Part shown: positions 47,721-54,716 of the stretch, piece after piece
How positions within the stretch are numbered: the first letter of the stretch is position 1
Layout: the number at the start of each line of letters is the position of its first letter
Notes under the pieces: generated by a model
Told to the model about the DNA's origin: nothing
What the model saw: only the letters and a program-made list of their open reading frames with translations
The model's database searches: none
Origin: a virus
Length of the DNA stretch: 64,000 nucleotides
IMG/VR virus record: IMGVR_UViG_3300025401_000027
Coordinates: 1-64,000 of that record
Direction: 5' to 3' (one strand)
Program-made: the position numbers and the translations under genes

Positions 47721-48611
47721 TTAAAGTAATTCTTCTTTTAATTTTTTAATAACCGATTCTAAATCATTTTTAATATCTGATTCCCAAAATCTAAGTAATT
47801 TAAAACCATTCTCAATACACCATTCAGATTTAATTTTGTCTTGAATTAAATTACCTATTTGTGCATCTGAAGTTGGTTCAGCATATCTTGAATTTGGGTT
47901 ACAATGCCAATAATCACCATCAACCTCAATTAATATTTTTTTACCTGAAATTTTAAAATCAAAAATTGCTTTAATTTTTCTAACATAAAATTGATAGTAA
48001 TAATCCTTATCAAGTTTAAAATTAAAATTATCAATTAATATTTTTTCAAATGTTTCTTCTAATTTTGAAGTTGGTGTAAAACCATTTTTAATTATATACT
48101 CCATTCTTCTATTAGATTGTTTTTCACGTTCTTCTGGATTTTCCCATCTTAATTTTGAATGTTCCTTTATTTTTTTAATATGTTCCTGACTCTTAGCAAC
48201 ACCAGTTAATTTTTTTGAGATATTGTTACCACGTTCTGGGTTTGACATAACTTTAGTAATATTATCCCTAACTCTATCGTCTTCAATTGTTAACCCTTTA
48301 TTCCAAATTGTTAGCTCACCATTCTCGTGCATTTTTTTTTGAGTTTCATGTGATTTTTTTATAGCATTAGGATTATGTCCCCAATTGTTATTTACCCTAG
48401 AAGCATGACCTAATTTATAATCCCTAAAACCAACTTCAACACCTAAAAATTTAGGTTTTTCATTACAACCACATTTACATTTAGGTTCAATTCCATCTAA
48501 TACATAATCAATATATGTTTGTTCAGCGGATACTTTATGTTTTTGAACACGATGTCTTCTTAAAGCATCTAACGTTTCAAACTCTCTATTACATTCTTTA
48601 CAAATTACCAT
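47721..48611 (-). CDS. Free-standing homing endonuclease 1 (Vsr/EDxHD-like, zinc finger)
   Basis: The protein has 296 residues. The N-terminus is a C2H2 zinc finger, CKECNREFETLDALRRHRVQ with a following His. The middle (about 110-180) is Lys-rich with KLTGVAKSQEHIKKIKEHSK, a NUMOD-like DNA-binding segment. The C-terminal nuclease domain (about 190-296) contains 'KAIFDFKI', 'ILIEVDGDYWHCNP' and FKLLRFWESDI, a Vsr-like PD-(D/E)XK arrangement. It is inserted between the tube gene and gp26-like gene, with its own promoter and terminator, and lies beside a fossil of a tube-gene 3' end. Typical selfish mobile gene. Confidence 0.82.
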   Translation of the reverse strand: MVICKECNREFETLDALRRHRVQKHKVSAEQTYIDYVLDGIEPKCKCGCNEKPKFLGVEVGFRDYKLGHASRVNNNWGHNPNAIKKSHETQKKMHENGELTIWNKGLTIEDDRVRDNITKVMSNPERGNNISKKLTGVAKSQEHIKKIKEHSKLRWENPEEREKQSNRRMEYIIKNGFTPTSKLEETFEKILIDNFNFKLDKDYYYQFYVRKIKAIFDFKISGKKILIEVDGDYWHCNPNSRYAEPTSDAQIGNLIQDKIKSEWCIENGFKLLRFWESDIKNDLESVIKKLKEELL

Positions 48612-48646
48612 AAATAAAAATTCTTTTAATATACTTGTTATTTATA

Positions 48647-48677
48647 CAAATATACTAAAAGAATTAATACAAGTCAA
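48647..48677 (-). promoter_or_regulatory. Bacteroidota-type promoter of homing endonuclease 1
   Basis: TTG (48677-48675) and TATATTTG (48654-48647) are 20 bases apart. The core TTTTAGTATATTTGTA is shared exactly with the promoter of homing endonuclease 2. Confidence 0.75.
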
Positions 48678-48712
48678 GTATTTGACGGAAATAATAATAT
48701 AGCTTTGTCGAA
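48674..48712 (-). pseudogene. Fossil 3' end of a diverged tail-tube gene
   Basis: In frame the minus strand reads FDKAILLFPSNT and stop. The live tube gene ends FDRAILLF and stop only eight bases earlier. Over 24 bases there are seven differences; only one, AGA to AAA, alters the amino acid. This is the mark of coding divergence before the duplication. Confidence 0.65.
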
Positions 48713-48719
48713 TAAGATA

Positions 48720-49208
48720 CTAGAATAAAAGTATAGCTCTATCAAAACGTAAAGTTGCTGTAATTTGAGCGATACCATCATCATCCATACCTAAGTCACC
48801 GAAGCTAACGTTTGTAAGCATAGTACCATCTAAAAGCCAGTTTTCAACAACAACACCAGTCGGGTCAAGCATCTCAAGATTAACTTGACGCTTATAACCA
48901 GCGGCATAACCTTGACGACCAGTAATTGATTCAGAATGAAGACGAACCCATTCCATAAGTGCTTGTGATGCAGAAGGACCAATAGGGTCTCTAAATGTAA
49001 CGTCAATTGCTTCCCAAGTAAATCTACCAATAACCCATGTTGAAGTGTTTAAAAATTGAATTTCTGTTTCATTTTGTGTAATTGAAGGCCTAGAAGCACT
49101 TTCTAACCACCATTGTTGAATACCCAAATCAGCTGGGAAAGTTATTAACCAACGATTTTTCCTTTTAGGTTCGTATGGTAAGGGCATTTTCATTAATAAA
49201 TCTGACAT
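48720..49208 (-). CDS. gp19: Tail tube protein gp19
   Basis: The protein has 162 residues, matching T4 gp19 (163). The N-terminal segment MPLPYEPKRKNRWLITFPAD, the WWLESASRPS motif and a beta-rich C-terminus with GIAQITATLRFDRA fit tail tube proteins. Hexamer rings of this protein stack to form the inner tube. Codon and base composition are less AT-biased than flanking genes (for example several CGC/GGT codons), as expected for a highly expressed major virion protein. It is followed by a fossil of its own 3' end and a homing endonuclease. Confidence 0.9.
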   Translation of the reverse strand: MSDLLMKMPLPYEPKRKNRWLITFPADLGIQQWWLESASRPSITQNETEIQFLNTSTWVIGRFTWEAIDVTFRDPIGPSASQALMEWVRLHSESITGRQGYAAGYKRQVNLEMLDPTGVVVENWLLDGTMLTNVSFGDLGMDDDGIAQITATLRFDRAILLF

Positions 49209-49267
49209 ATTTTTTTCTTTTTTAAAATATTTATTAGCATATTTGCATACTAATGTTTATTGTTTAT

Positions 49268-49277
49268 TATAAATATC
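49268..49277 (-). promoter_or_regulatory. Putative late promoter element GATATTTATA before the tube gene
   Basis: GATATTTATA lies 59 bases upstream of the tube ATG in a 159-base intergenic region, downstream of the terminator of the preceding gene. Inferred from recurrence. Confidence 0.45.
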
Positions 49278-49340
49278 ATTAAAATAAAAAAAAATGGATA
49301 AATCATAAAAATTTATAAATAAAAATAATACACATAAAAA

Positions 49341-49361
49341 AACCCAAGATTAACTTGGGTT
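49341..49361 (-). terminator. Intrinsic terminator after the 1041-residue gene
   Basis: Stem AACCCAAG / CTTGGGTT with loop ATTAA, flanked by A and T runs. It lies seven bases past the stop at 49368. Confidence 0.82.
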
Positions 49362-49367
49362 TTTTAT

Positions 49368-52300
49368 TTAACTAAACATTATTTTTTTAATTCTTTCTAT
49401 ATTTTCTTTCACACTCTTATTTTCTTCCATCCATTCTATATCATTTGATATTTCTGATTTTTCTGGATTTCTATTCGGATTTGCTTGACCAGCTGGTTTA
49501 GCTTGTTGTACTTGTTGTGGTTCTTTATTTTGTTGTGCTTGTGGTTCTTTATTTTGTTGTGCTTGTGGTTCTTTATTTTGTTGTGGTTGTGCTTGTGGTT
49601 TTTGTGAACCAGAATTACTTGTTTTTTTACCAGAATTTAATTTACCACTATCCTTTAATTTATTCATATATTGGAACAAATTAATTGTTGTTGATAAGAA
49701 CTTAACCAAATTATTTTTAAATGAACCTCTATTTTGAGCATCTTTTTTAAATGATTTATTTGGTTCTTTAAAATTATACCCAGCTTCTTCTTCCAATGAA
49801 TTTATACTTCCACCGATTCCAGCCATCTTATCAATCATGTTACCATATTTGAATTTACCAGAATAAACCGTAATAAAAATATCATCAATAAAAGCCTTAA
49901 GCGCATTTACAGCTTGTGGATTATTAGGGTCTATTGAGAATAATTTTTGAAAATCAGTTGACATAATTGGGTTTGAACTATATTCAGACATAAAATTTTG
50001 AATAGCCTTATCACCCATTGGGTCAATCTTTTTAATTTTATTCCTGATTATTTCAACTCTATTCATAAAGTCTTCAAACGATTTTAATTTATCGTATGAT
50101 AGGCTTTTCTGTAAAAATTGAATAAGTCTCTTATCTTTTATGTACTTACCTTCATTAAGACTTGTACTTGGTGTTAGTTTTATTGTCTTAATAGAAATTT
50201 GATTACCATTTTGAGTTTTAACAATTGTTTCATTTGGGTTTTGACTTGGTCCAACAATTGTTCCAGTAGTATTAGAACCATCCTTTTTGGTCCAACTAAC
50301 CTTTTGACCCTTCACAAGTTTATCAGCATTAGCTGTACCAACATTATTAGCAGAACGAACACCTAAATTTTTTCTATTATTAACAACAAATTTAAATAAA
50401 TTTTTAATAGAATTATAAAGGTCATCATTAACTTGTGACATCTTATTGTCACCACCCTTTTGCGTATCAGCATTAGCTACGTTAGCACCTTTATCACCAC
50501 CTTTATCACCACCATTATCACTACTAGCTATATTACTTAATTCTTGTGGATTTGATACAGCATCAACACTTACTGTTTCTGTTTCTGGTTCAACTAAACC
50601 AACACCACCATCTATGTTTCTTAATGATTGATACAAGTCGTTAAGAGTTTTAGCCCTTGACTGTTTTTGGCCTTTCATACGCATTATTTTAACTAATGCA
50701 CCCGTACCCACAGCAGCTAAACCAATAGGGCCTAGAATGGCTCCTAATCCCTTCGCAGCAGCATATCCAGCACCAGTCTTAATAGCTGTTTTCATAACTA
50801 GTGTTGGTACTGCTTTAGTAATTGTAGTAGATATAAGTCCTTTTACTTGGCCCATGTCCTTACAAGTAAGCATATCACCCACTGATTTACCAGTACCAGC
50901 CCATTTTCCTTTAAATATTTGACCTAGAGTATCACCATGACCATGTGGATTTTTTGCTATATCAGTCAATACTGATTTAGCGGCATCTGGATTAACAAAT
51001 ATACCACCTTTAGCTGCTAAAGCATTAATACCAGCATTTACGTCACCACCACCTAGTATTTTAACTTGTTCTAAAAATTGTTCTGGTGTTGTTTTAGGTG
51101 TTATACCAGCATGGTTCATCGCATTCATAAGTTGAGTAAGACCTTGACCTGGTTTTATATTACCAATAATATCTGAATTACTAGCAACCTGTTTGTTAAC
51201 CATTTCAATAGATGGATTTTTACTAACGACATCAAATAAGTGTTTAAACCAATCTGTATTAACAAGCCAACTAAAAGCACCCAAACTAGCACCAATACCA
51301 GCAAGTGTCATTGGTAATTTATTTGATTTAAGTGTATTCATTCTAGTACTAGCAAAATCATCACCAGCACCTCTTTTAGCTTGTAAGCCAGCTCTAACAT
51401 CCTTAGCGTTTAAACCTTGTTTTCCACCACCAGCTGCACCACCACCAGCAGAACTAGCAGCTGCACCATTCCCAATACCACCAGCAGAACTAGCAGCTGC
51501 ACCATTCCCAATACCACCAGCAGAACTAGCAGCACCACCATTTGATGCTTGATTATTTGGTATATCCTCGTAATCAATATCTGTTATATCTTTATTTCTA
51601 GTACTAGCCTTACCAGTACCTTTATCTATAATATTACTATTATTAGTGTTGGCAACACCAGTATTTTGATTAGTTGTAGCAACGCCAGTATTTTGATTAG
51701 TGTTGGCAACGCCAGTATTTTGATTAGTTGTAGCAACGCCAGTATTTTGATTAGTGTTGGCAACGCCAGTATTTTGATTGGTTGTGGCAACTTGTGAATT
51801 TGCTTTAACTGGTCTGGTATCATTTGGATTTAAATCAATTGGTTTTGATATGTCTTCAGGTTCACCTTTAGCATATATATCTTCTGGATTTGGTTTTTTT
51901 CTTATACCACTTGGACCATCTTCTTCATCTAGGCCCCAAGCTTCATCTAAGCTCATAGCTTCTTCTTCTGTTAATTCAAGAGTATTACCTTGAATCTCAT
52001 CAACAACTGAATAAGCTGCCTTTAAATCAATATCTAAAAATTTCTTAACATAATCTCTAAGGTCATTAATAATACCATTAGCAGCGTCTGCTGGTATTGT
52101 ACCTTTCTTAGCACCATCGATTACAGAATCATAAACAGCTGCAATTTCCATTATAGTATTTAAGAATTGGTCACCTTTTTCGTTATTAGGGAATTCTGGA
52201 TTAGTTTCTTTAATACTAGCATTTAAATTCTTGATAAGTTCATTACCTTCTTTATCAATAATTGCTTGAATTTTAGCACCAGCTTCTTTGTCTATTTTTC

Positions 52301-52493
52301 CCTTTCCAAAAATTTTACCATTAGCTTTATATCTACCTAATTTTGAAAGACCATATTTAACTTTTTCCCATACACTTTCATTTATGGTACCATTTTCATT
52401 AATTAATTCATTGGTGTTTGTAACCATTTCTGATACAAGATGATTCATTAATTTTTCATGTTGTTCAGTTGTTAACAATATTTTTGTTGCCAT
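49368..52493 (-). CDS. Large repeat-bearing protein, possibly internal or tail virion component
   Basis: The protein has 1041 residues. Residues 1-200 are helical (LLTTEQHEKLMNHLVSEMVT). Residues about 230-290 contain five copies of the nine-residue unit NQNTGVA(T/N)T. Residues about 315-355 have 12-residue Gly/Ala/Ser repeats. Residues about 555-615 are hydrophobic and Gly/Ala-rich (AAKGLGAILGPIGLAAVGTG) and could insert in a membrane. The C-terminus is low-complexity Gln/Pro/Lys with an NKEPQAQQ repeat, ending in a helical tail. Its position between sheath and tube genes and its own late-like element suggest a virion protein, perhaps ejected. Function is unknown. Confidence 0.55.
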   Translation of the reverse strand: MATKILLTTEQHEKLMNHLVSEMVTNTNELINENGTINESVWEKVKYGLSKLGRYKANGKIFGKGKIDKEAGAKIQAIIDKEGNELIKNLNASIKETNPEFPNNEKGDQFLNTIMEIAAVYDSVIDGAKKGTIPADAANGIINDLRDYVKKFLDIDLKAAYSVVDEIQGNTLELTEEEAMSLDEAWGLDEEDGPSGIRKKPNPEDIYAKGEPEDISKPIDLNPNDTRPVKANSQVATTNQNTGVANTNQNTGVATTNQNTGVANTNQNTGVATTNQNTGVANTNNSNIIDKGTGKASTRNKDITDIDYEDIPNNQASNGGAASSAGGIGNGAAASSAGGIGNGAAASSAGGGAAGGGKQGLNAKDVRAGLQAKRGAGDDFASTRMNTLKSNKLPMTLAGIGASLGAFSWLVNTDWFKHLFDVVSKNPSIEMVNKQVASNSDIIGNIKPGQGLTQLMNAMNHAGITPKTTPEQFLEQVKILGGGDVNAGINALAAKGGIFVNPDAAKSVLTDIAKNPHGHGDTLGQIFKGKWAGTGKSVGDMLTCKDMGQVKGLISTTITKAVPTLVMKTAIKTGAGYAAAKGLGAILGPIGLAAVGTGALVKIMRMKGQKQSRAKTLNDLYQSLRNIDGGVGLVEPETETVSVDAVSNPQELSNIASSDNGGDKGGDKGANVANADTQKGGDNKMSQVNDDLYNSIKNLFKFVVNNRKNLGVRSANNVGTANADKLVKGQKVSWTKKDGSNTTGTIVGPSQNPNETIVKTQNGNQISIKTIKLTPSTSLNEGKYIKDKRLIQFLQKSLSYDKLKSFEDFMNRVEIIRNKIKKIDPMGDKAIQNFMSEYSSNPIMSTDFQKLFSIDPNNPQAVNALKAFIDDIFITVYSGKFKYGNMIDKMAGIGGSINSLEEEAGYNFKEPNKSFKKDAQNRGSFKNNLVKFLSTTINLFQYMNKLKDSGKLNSGKKTSNSGSQKPQAQPQQNKEPQAQQNKEPQAQQNKEPQQVQQAKPAGQANPNRNPEKSEISNDIEWMEENKSVKENIERIKKIMFS
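49505..49585 (-). repeat. 24-base coding repeat (NKEPQAQQ), about three copies
   Basis: The plus strand shows ttctttattttgttgtgctt repeated at 24-base spacing. It encodes a Gln/Pro/Lys-rich low-complexity linker near the C-terminus of the 1041-residue protein. Confidence 0.75.
51440..51545 (-). repeat. 36-base coding repeat (GGIGNGAAASSA)
   Basis: Two full copies and a partial copy of a 36-base unit, nearly identical in sequence, encode a Gly/Ala/Ser linker in the 1041-residue protein. The near-identity shows recent expansion. Confidence 0.8.
51645..51793 (-). repeat. 27-base coding repeat (NQNTGVA), five copies
   Basis: Five tandem copies of a 27-base unit alternate between two versions (ATT and ANT), making a 54-base higher-order repeat. 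It encodes an Asn/Thr/Gly linker and is likely variable in copy number. Confidence 0.85.
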
Positions 52494-52503
52494 ATACTTT
52501 ATT

Positions 52504-52513
52504 TATAAATATC
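52504..52513 (-). promoter_or_regulatory. Putative late promoter element before the 1041-residue gene
   Basis: GATATTTATA is followed by AATAAAGTAT and then ATG. The leader is nearly the same as that of the tape-measure gene. Inferred from recurrence. Confidence 0.45.
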
Positions 52514-52520
52514 TGATTTT

Positions 52521-52958
52521 TTAGTAAAATTTAAAGTCTTTGAATTTTTCTAAAACGAATTCTCTTACTGATTTTTCATCATAACCAAGTAATATTCCTA
52601 TCCTATAAACTTCTTCTGGTTTTGCGAATAAACCATTAAAATTAGTTTTACCTGTTGATGGTAAGAAACCACTAAATTTTCTAGCAATATTAGCTAACTC
52701 TTGAGCTTCAATCTCATAACCATCGTTATAAAATACATAAGCGTTATTCATGTTAATTGGTATGTATTTTAAACCACTTTTTTTTAAATCATTAATATCC
52801 TTCTCACTTGCACCACCGTAAAATCCAATATTTCTTTTTTTATTAATTACCATTAGTAGTGATTTTTCATGGTTATTAGCTTCTTCAGGGTCAATTGTTT
52901 CTAATATGTGGTTTTCAATAATCTTTAATTGACTTTCTTTTATTATGAGTCTTTTCAT
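52521..52958 (-). CDS. Unknown protein between the sheath region and the 1041-residue gene
   Basis: The protein has 145 residues and begins MKRLIIKESQLKIIENHILE. This N-terminus is similar in style to that of the 1041-residue protein (both with a short 'ES/EQ...' helix), suggesting a common targeting or assembly peptide, but that is inference. The middle contains KSGLKYIPINMNNAYVFYND, an alpha/beta fold. A TATTTATT element overlaps the region just before ATG. No function is recognised. Confidence 0.55.
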   Translation of the reverse strand: MKRLIIKESQLKIIENHILETIDPEEANNHEKSLLMVINKKRNIGFYGGASEKDINDLKKSGLKYIPINMNNAYVFYNDGYEIEAQELANIARKFSGFLPSTGKTNFNGLFAKPEEVYRIGILLGYDEKSVREFVLEKFKDFKFY

Positions 52959-52982
52959 ATCAATAAATATTTCATATAAAAT

Positions 52983-53010
52983 AAAAAGCCCCTATTGCTA
53001 GAGGCTTTTT
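52983..53010 (-). terminator. Intrinsic terminator after homing endonuclease 2 and the sheath fossil
   Basis: Minus-strand stem GCCTCTA / TAGGGGC (one G-T pair) with loop GCAA lies between A and T runs. It follows the fossil sheath end by about 20 bases and may be the terminator of the ancestral sheath gene. Confidence 0.78.
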
Positions 53011-53029
53011 ACTTATTTTATTGTGCTAA

Positions 53030-53077
53030 TTAAACATTGTCAAATGATGCACCTGAGTTCATGATTACAAATTGAAT
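53030..53077 (-). pseudogene. Fossil 3' end of a sheath gene, overlapped by endonuclease 2
   Basis: Reading the minus strand in the sheath frame gives IQFVIMNSGASFDNV and stop, against IQFVILPSGASFDNI and stop at the end of the live sheath gene. Third-position changes dominate. Similarity continues 13 bases past both stops (TTAGCACAATAAA). The endonuclease frame ends inside this fossil, with its stop TGA at 53042-53040. Confidence 0.8.
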
Positions 53078-54596
53078 TTCTAGTCCATTCAAATTTCATA
53101 TTTCCACAGTCCCATATTCTATCAAATTCCTTTAATTTCATAATCTCAAATTCAGACATGTTTTTATCAAAACCTTCTTTAACTAGAATATCTTTTCTAA
53201 AATTATATCTATGATATCTATGATTATATTGTCCAACTTTTAAGTACCAATAATTTGGTGATGTATTTTTAATATACTTAAAACCATTTTTTATATAAAC
53301 AGTATCTAATTCATTTAATCCAGACCATCTAATATCAGCGTAAGTTACAATTTTTTTAGGTTTATATGTTACAATAAAATGTTTTAAAAGTTTAGAAAAC
53401 CCACCAACAACATTAGAATTTATTAAATTACAAAATCTAACCAATTCATAAGTATCCTCAGTTTCTATATTACCTAAAGCTTTTCGCTCTTTACCAAATG
53501 TCATTAATGAAATTAATATATTATTATAATATAACCCTAATCTTATTAAATCAATAGAATTTCCTTGAATATGATTATTATCTAAAAATAAAGTAGATTC
53601 TTTTTTACTTACAATTCTAATTTCACAATTTCTTGCAAAGTATCTTATATTATTTAAATTTAACTGATTACTCAATCTAGATAATACTATGTCTTTTTTA
53701 TATAGTATTTCGTCTTCAAATATGTGTATTAATTTTATATTTTTTTCATGTGCTAATTTTGTTTTACTTAAATGATATTTACTATCTTTTTCACCACTTA
53801 TTTCACTATGAAAATAATTGCCGTCTACCTCTATACCTAAATTAAAATCGCTCAAGAATATATCAATCTCTTTACCGTTAAGTATTTTTCTACTGTTATC
53901 TAAGTGTTTAATATTTTTTAAATTTAAAAAATCCTTTATTACTTCTTCAATTTTTGAATTTTTTTCTAACGGTGTACATTTTCTACAAATTGGTATCTTA
54001 CCAGAACCAAGCACGGTACTTGAAAATATATTTTCACACTTTTTACATTTAAAATTATAAGACATTGATGTTGAACCACTTTTATTTACACTGTATTCAT
54101 CAAGTAATATTATATTATGTTCATTAAGTTTTGGTAGTAAGTTTTTAATTTGTTTTTCATTCAGAGTTTTTTGTAGTTTATTTACAATTAACTTATCTTT
54201 CATCGGATTTATAACACCTATTTTATCTAAGAAAATTTGATTACGGTTAGCTTTATATTCAATTTTCTTAAACATTGAATCAACACCATGATTTATTAAT
54301 AATGTATCTTTACTTAATTTTATTCTATTAGACTTATTTTCTTCTATAGAGTTCCATTCTTTTCTACACTCATTAGAACACATTTTATTTTCTTGTTTTT
54401 TCTTACACTCAAATTCTTTATTACAAATTAAACAAATTCTTTTTTCCCTTATTTCTTCATCTATTTTTCTACCAATAGTTTTATGCTCTTTAGAATATTC
54501 AAAAAAACACTTCCTACCACAAAACTTCTTACTTCTATATTTAAACTCCGTTTCAAAATCATTATTACAGTTTATACAATTTAACTTTATTTTCAT
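53040..54596 (-). CDS. Free-standing homing endonuclease 2 (zinc-finger, Vsr-like nuclease)
   Basis: The protein has 518 residues. Three zinc-binding Cys clusters occur: CINCNNDF...FCGRKC at the N-terminus, CLICNKEFECKKK...CSNEC, and FKCKKCENIF...ICRKC near 190-220. The nuclease core near 225-310 has 'KIEEVIKDFL', KEIDIFLSDFNLGIEVDGNY and KLIHIFEDEI, a PD-(D/E)XK/Vsr-like set. The last 200 residues contain NNHIQG...LMTFGKER...VRFCNL..NVVGGFSKLL, a domain often attached to phage homing endonucleases. About 15 terminal codons are written over the fossil sheath end in another frame. It has its own promoter and a terminator on each side. Confidence 0.82.
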   Translation of the reverse strand: MKIKLNCINCNNDFETEFKYRSKKFCGRKCFFEYSKEHKTIGRKIDEEIREKRICLICNKEFECKKKQENKMCSNECRKEWNSIEENKSNRIKLSKDTLLINHGVDSMFKKIEYKANRNQIFLDKIGVINPMKDKLIVNKLQKTLNEKQIKNLLPKLNEHNIILLDEYSVNKSGSTSMSYNFKCKKCENIFSSTVLGSGKIPICRKCTPLEKNSKIEEVIKDFLNLKNIKHLDNSRKILNGKEIDIFLSDFNLGIEVDGNYFHSEISGEKDSKYHLSKTKLAHEKNIKLIHIFEDEILYKKDIVLSRLSNQLNLNNIRYFARNCEIRIVSKKESTLFLDNNHIQGNSIDLIRLGLYYNNILISLMTFGKERKALGNIETEDTYELVRFCNLINSNVVGGFSKLLKHFIVTYKPKKIVTYADIRWSGLNELDTVYIKNGFKYIKNTSPNYWYLKVGQYNHRYHRYNFRKDILVKEGFDKNMSEFEIMKLKEFDRIWDCGNMKFEWTRNSICNHELRCII

Positions 54597-54645
54597 GGTT
54601 ATATATTTTTTATACTAACAAATGTTTATCTACAAATAAATATTA

Positions 54646-54677
54646 CAAATATACTAAAAAAACAAAAAGGAGACAAA
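54646..54677 (-). promoter_or_regulatory. Bacteroidota-type promoter of homing endonuclease 2
   Basis: TTTG (54677-54674) and TATATTTG (54653-54646) are 20 bases apart. The -33 element lies inside the sheath terminator stem. Confidence 0.75.
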
Positions 54678-54693
54678 TATTTGTCTCCTTTTT
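54664..54693 (-). terminator. Perfect palindromic terminator after the sheath gene
   Basis: A 30-base perfect palindrome, AAAAAGGAGACAAAT and its complement, lies 24 bases past the sheath stop and continues into a T run. It overlaps the -33 element of the endonuclease promoter. Confidence 0.85.
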
Positions 54694-54716
54694 TTAAAAT
54701 TAATTTATTGTGCTAA

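Noticed and set aside
49216-49246. Host-type promoter before the tube gene (TATGCAAATATGC)
   Set aside because: The minus strand has CATATTTG-like similarity only on the opposite strand; it lacks the first T of TAnnTTTG in the correct orientation.
51645-51793. CRISPR array
   Set aside because: The 27-base units are directly adjacent without spacers and are in frame within a coding region.
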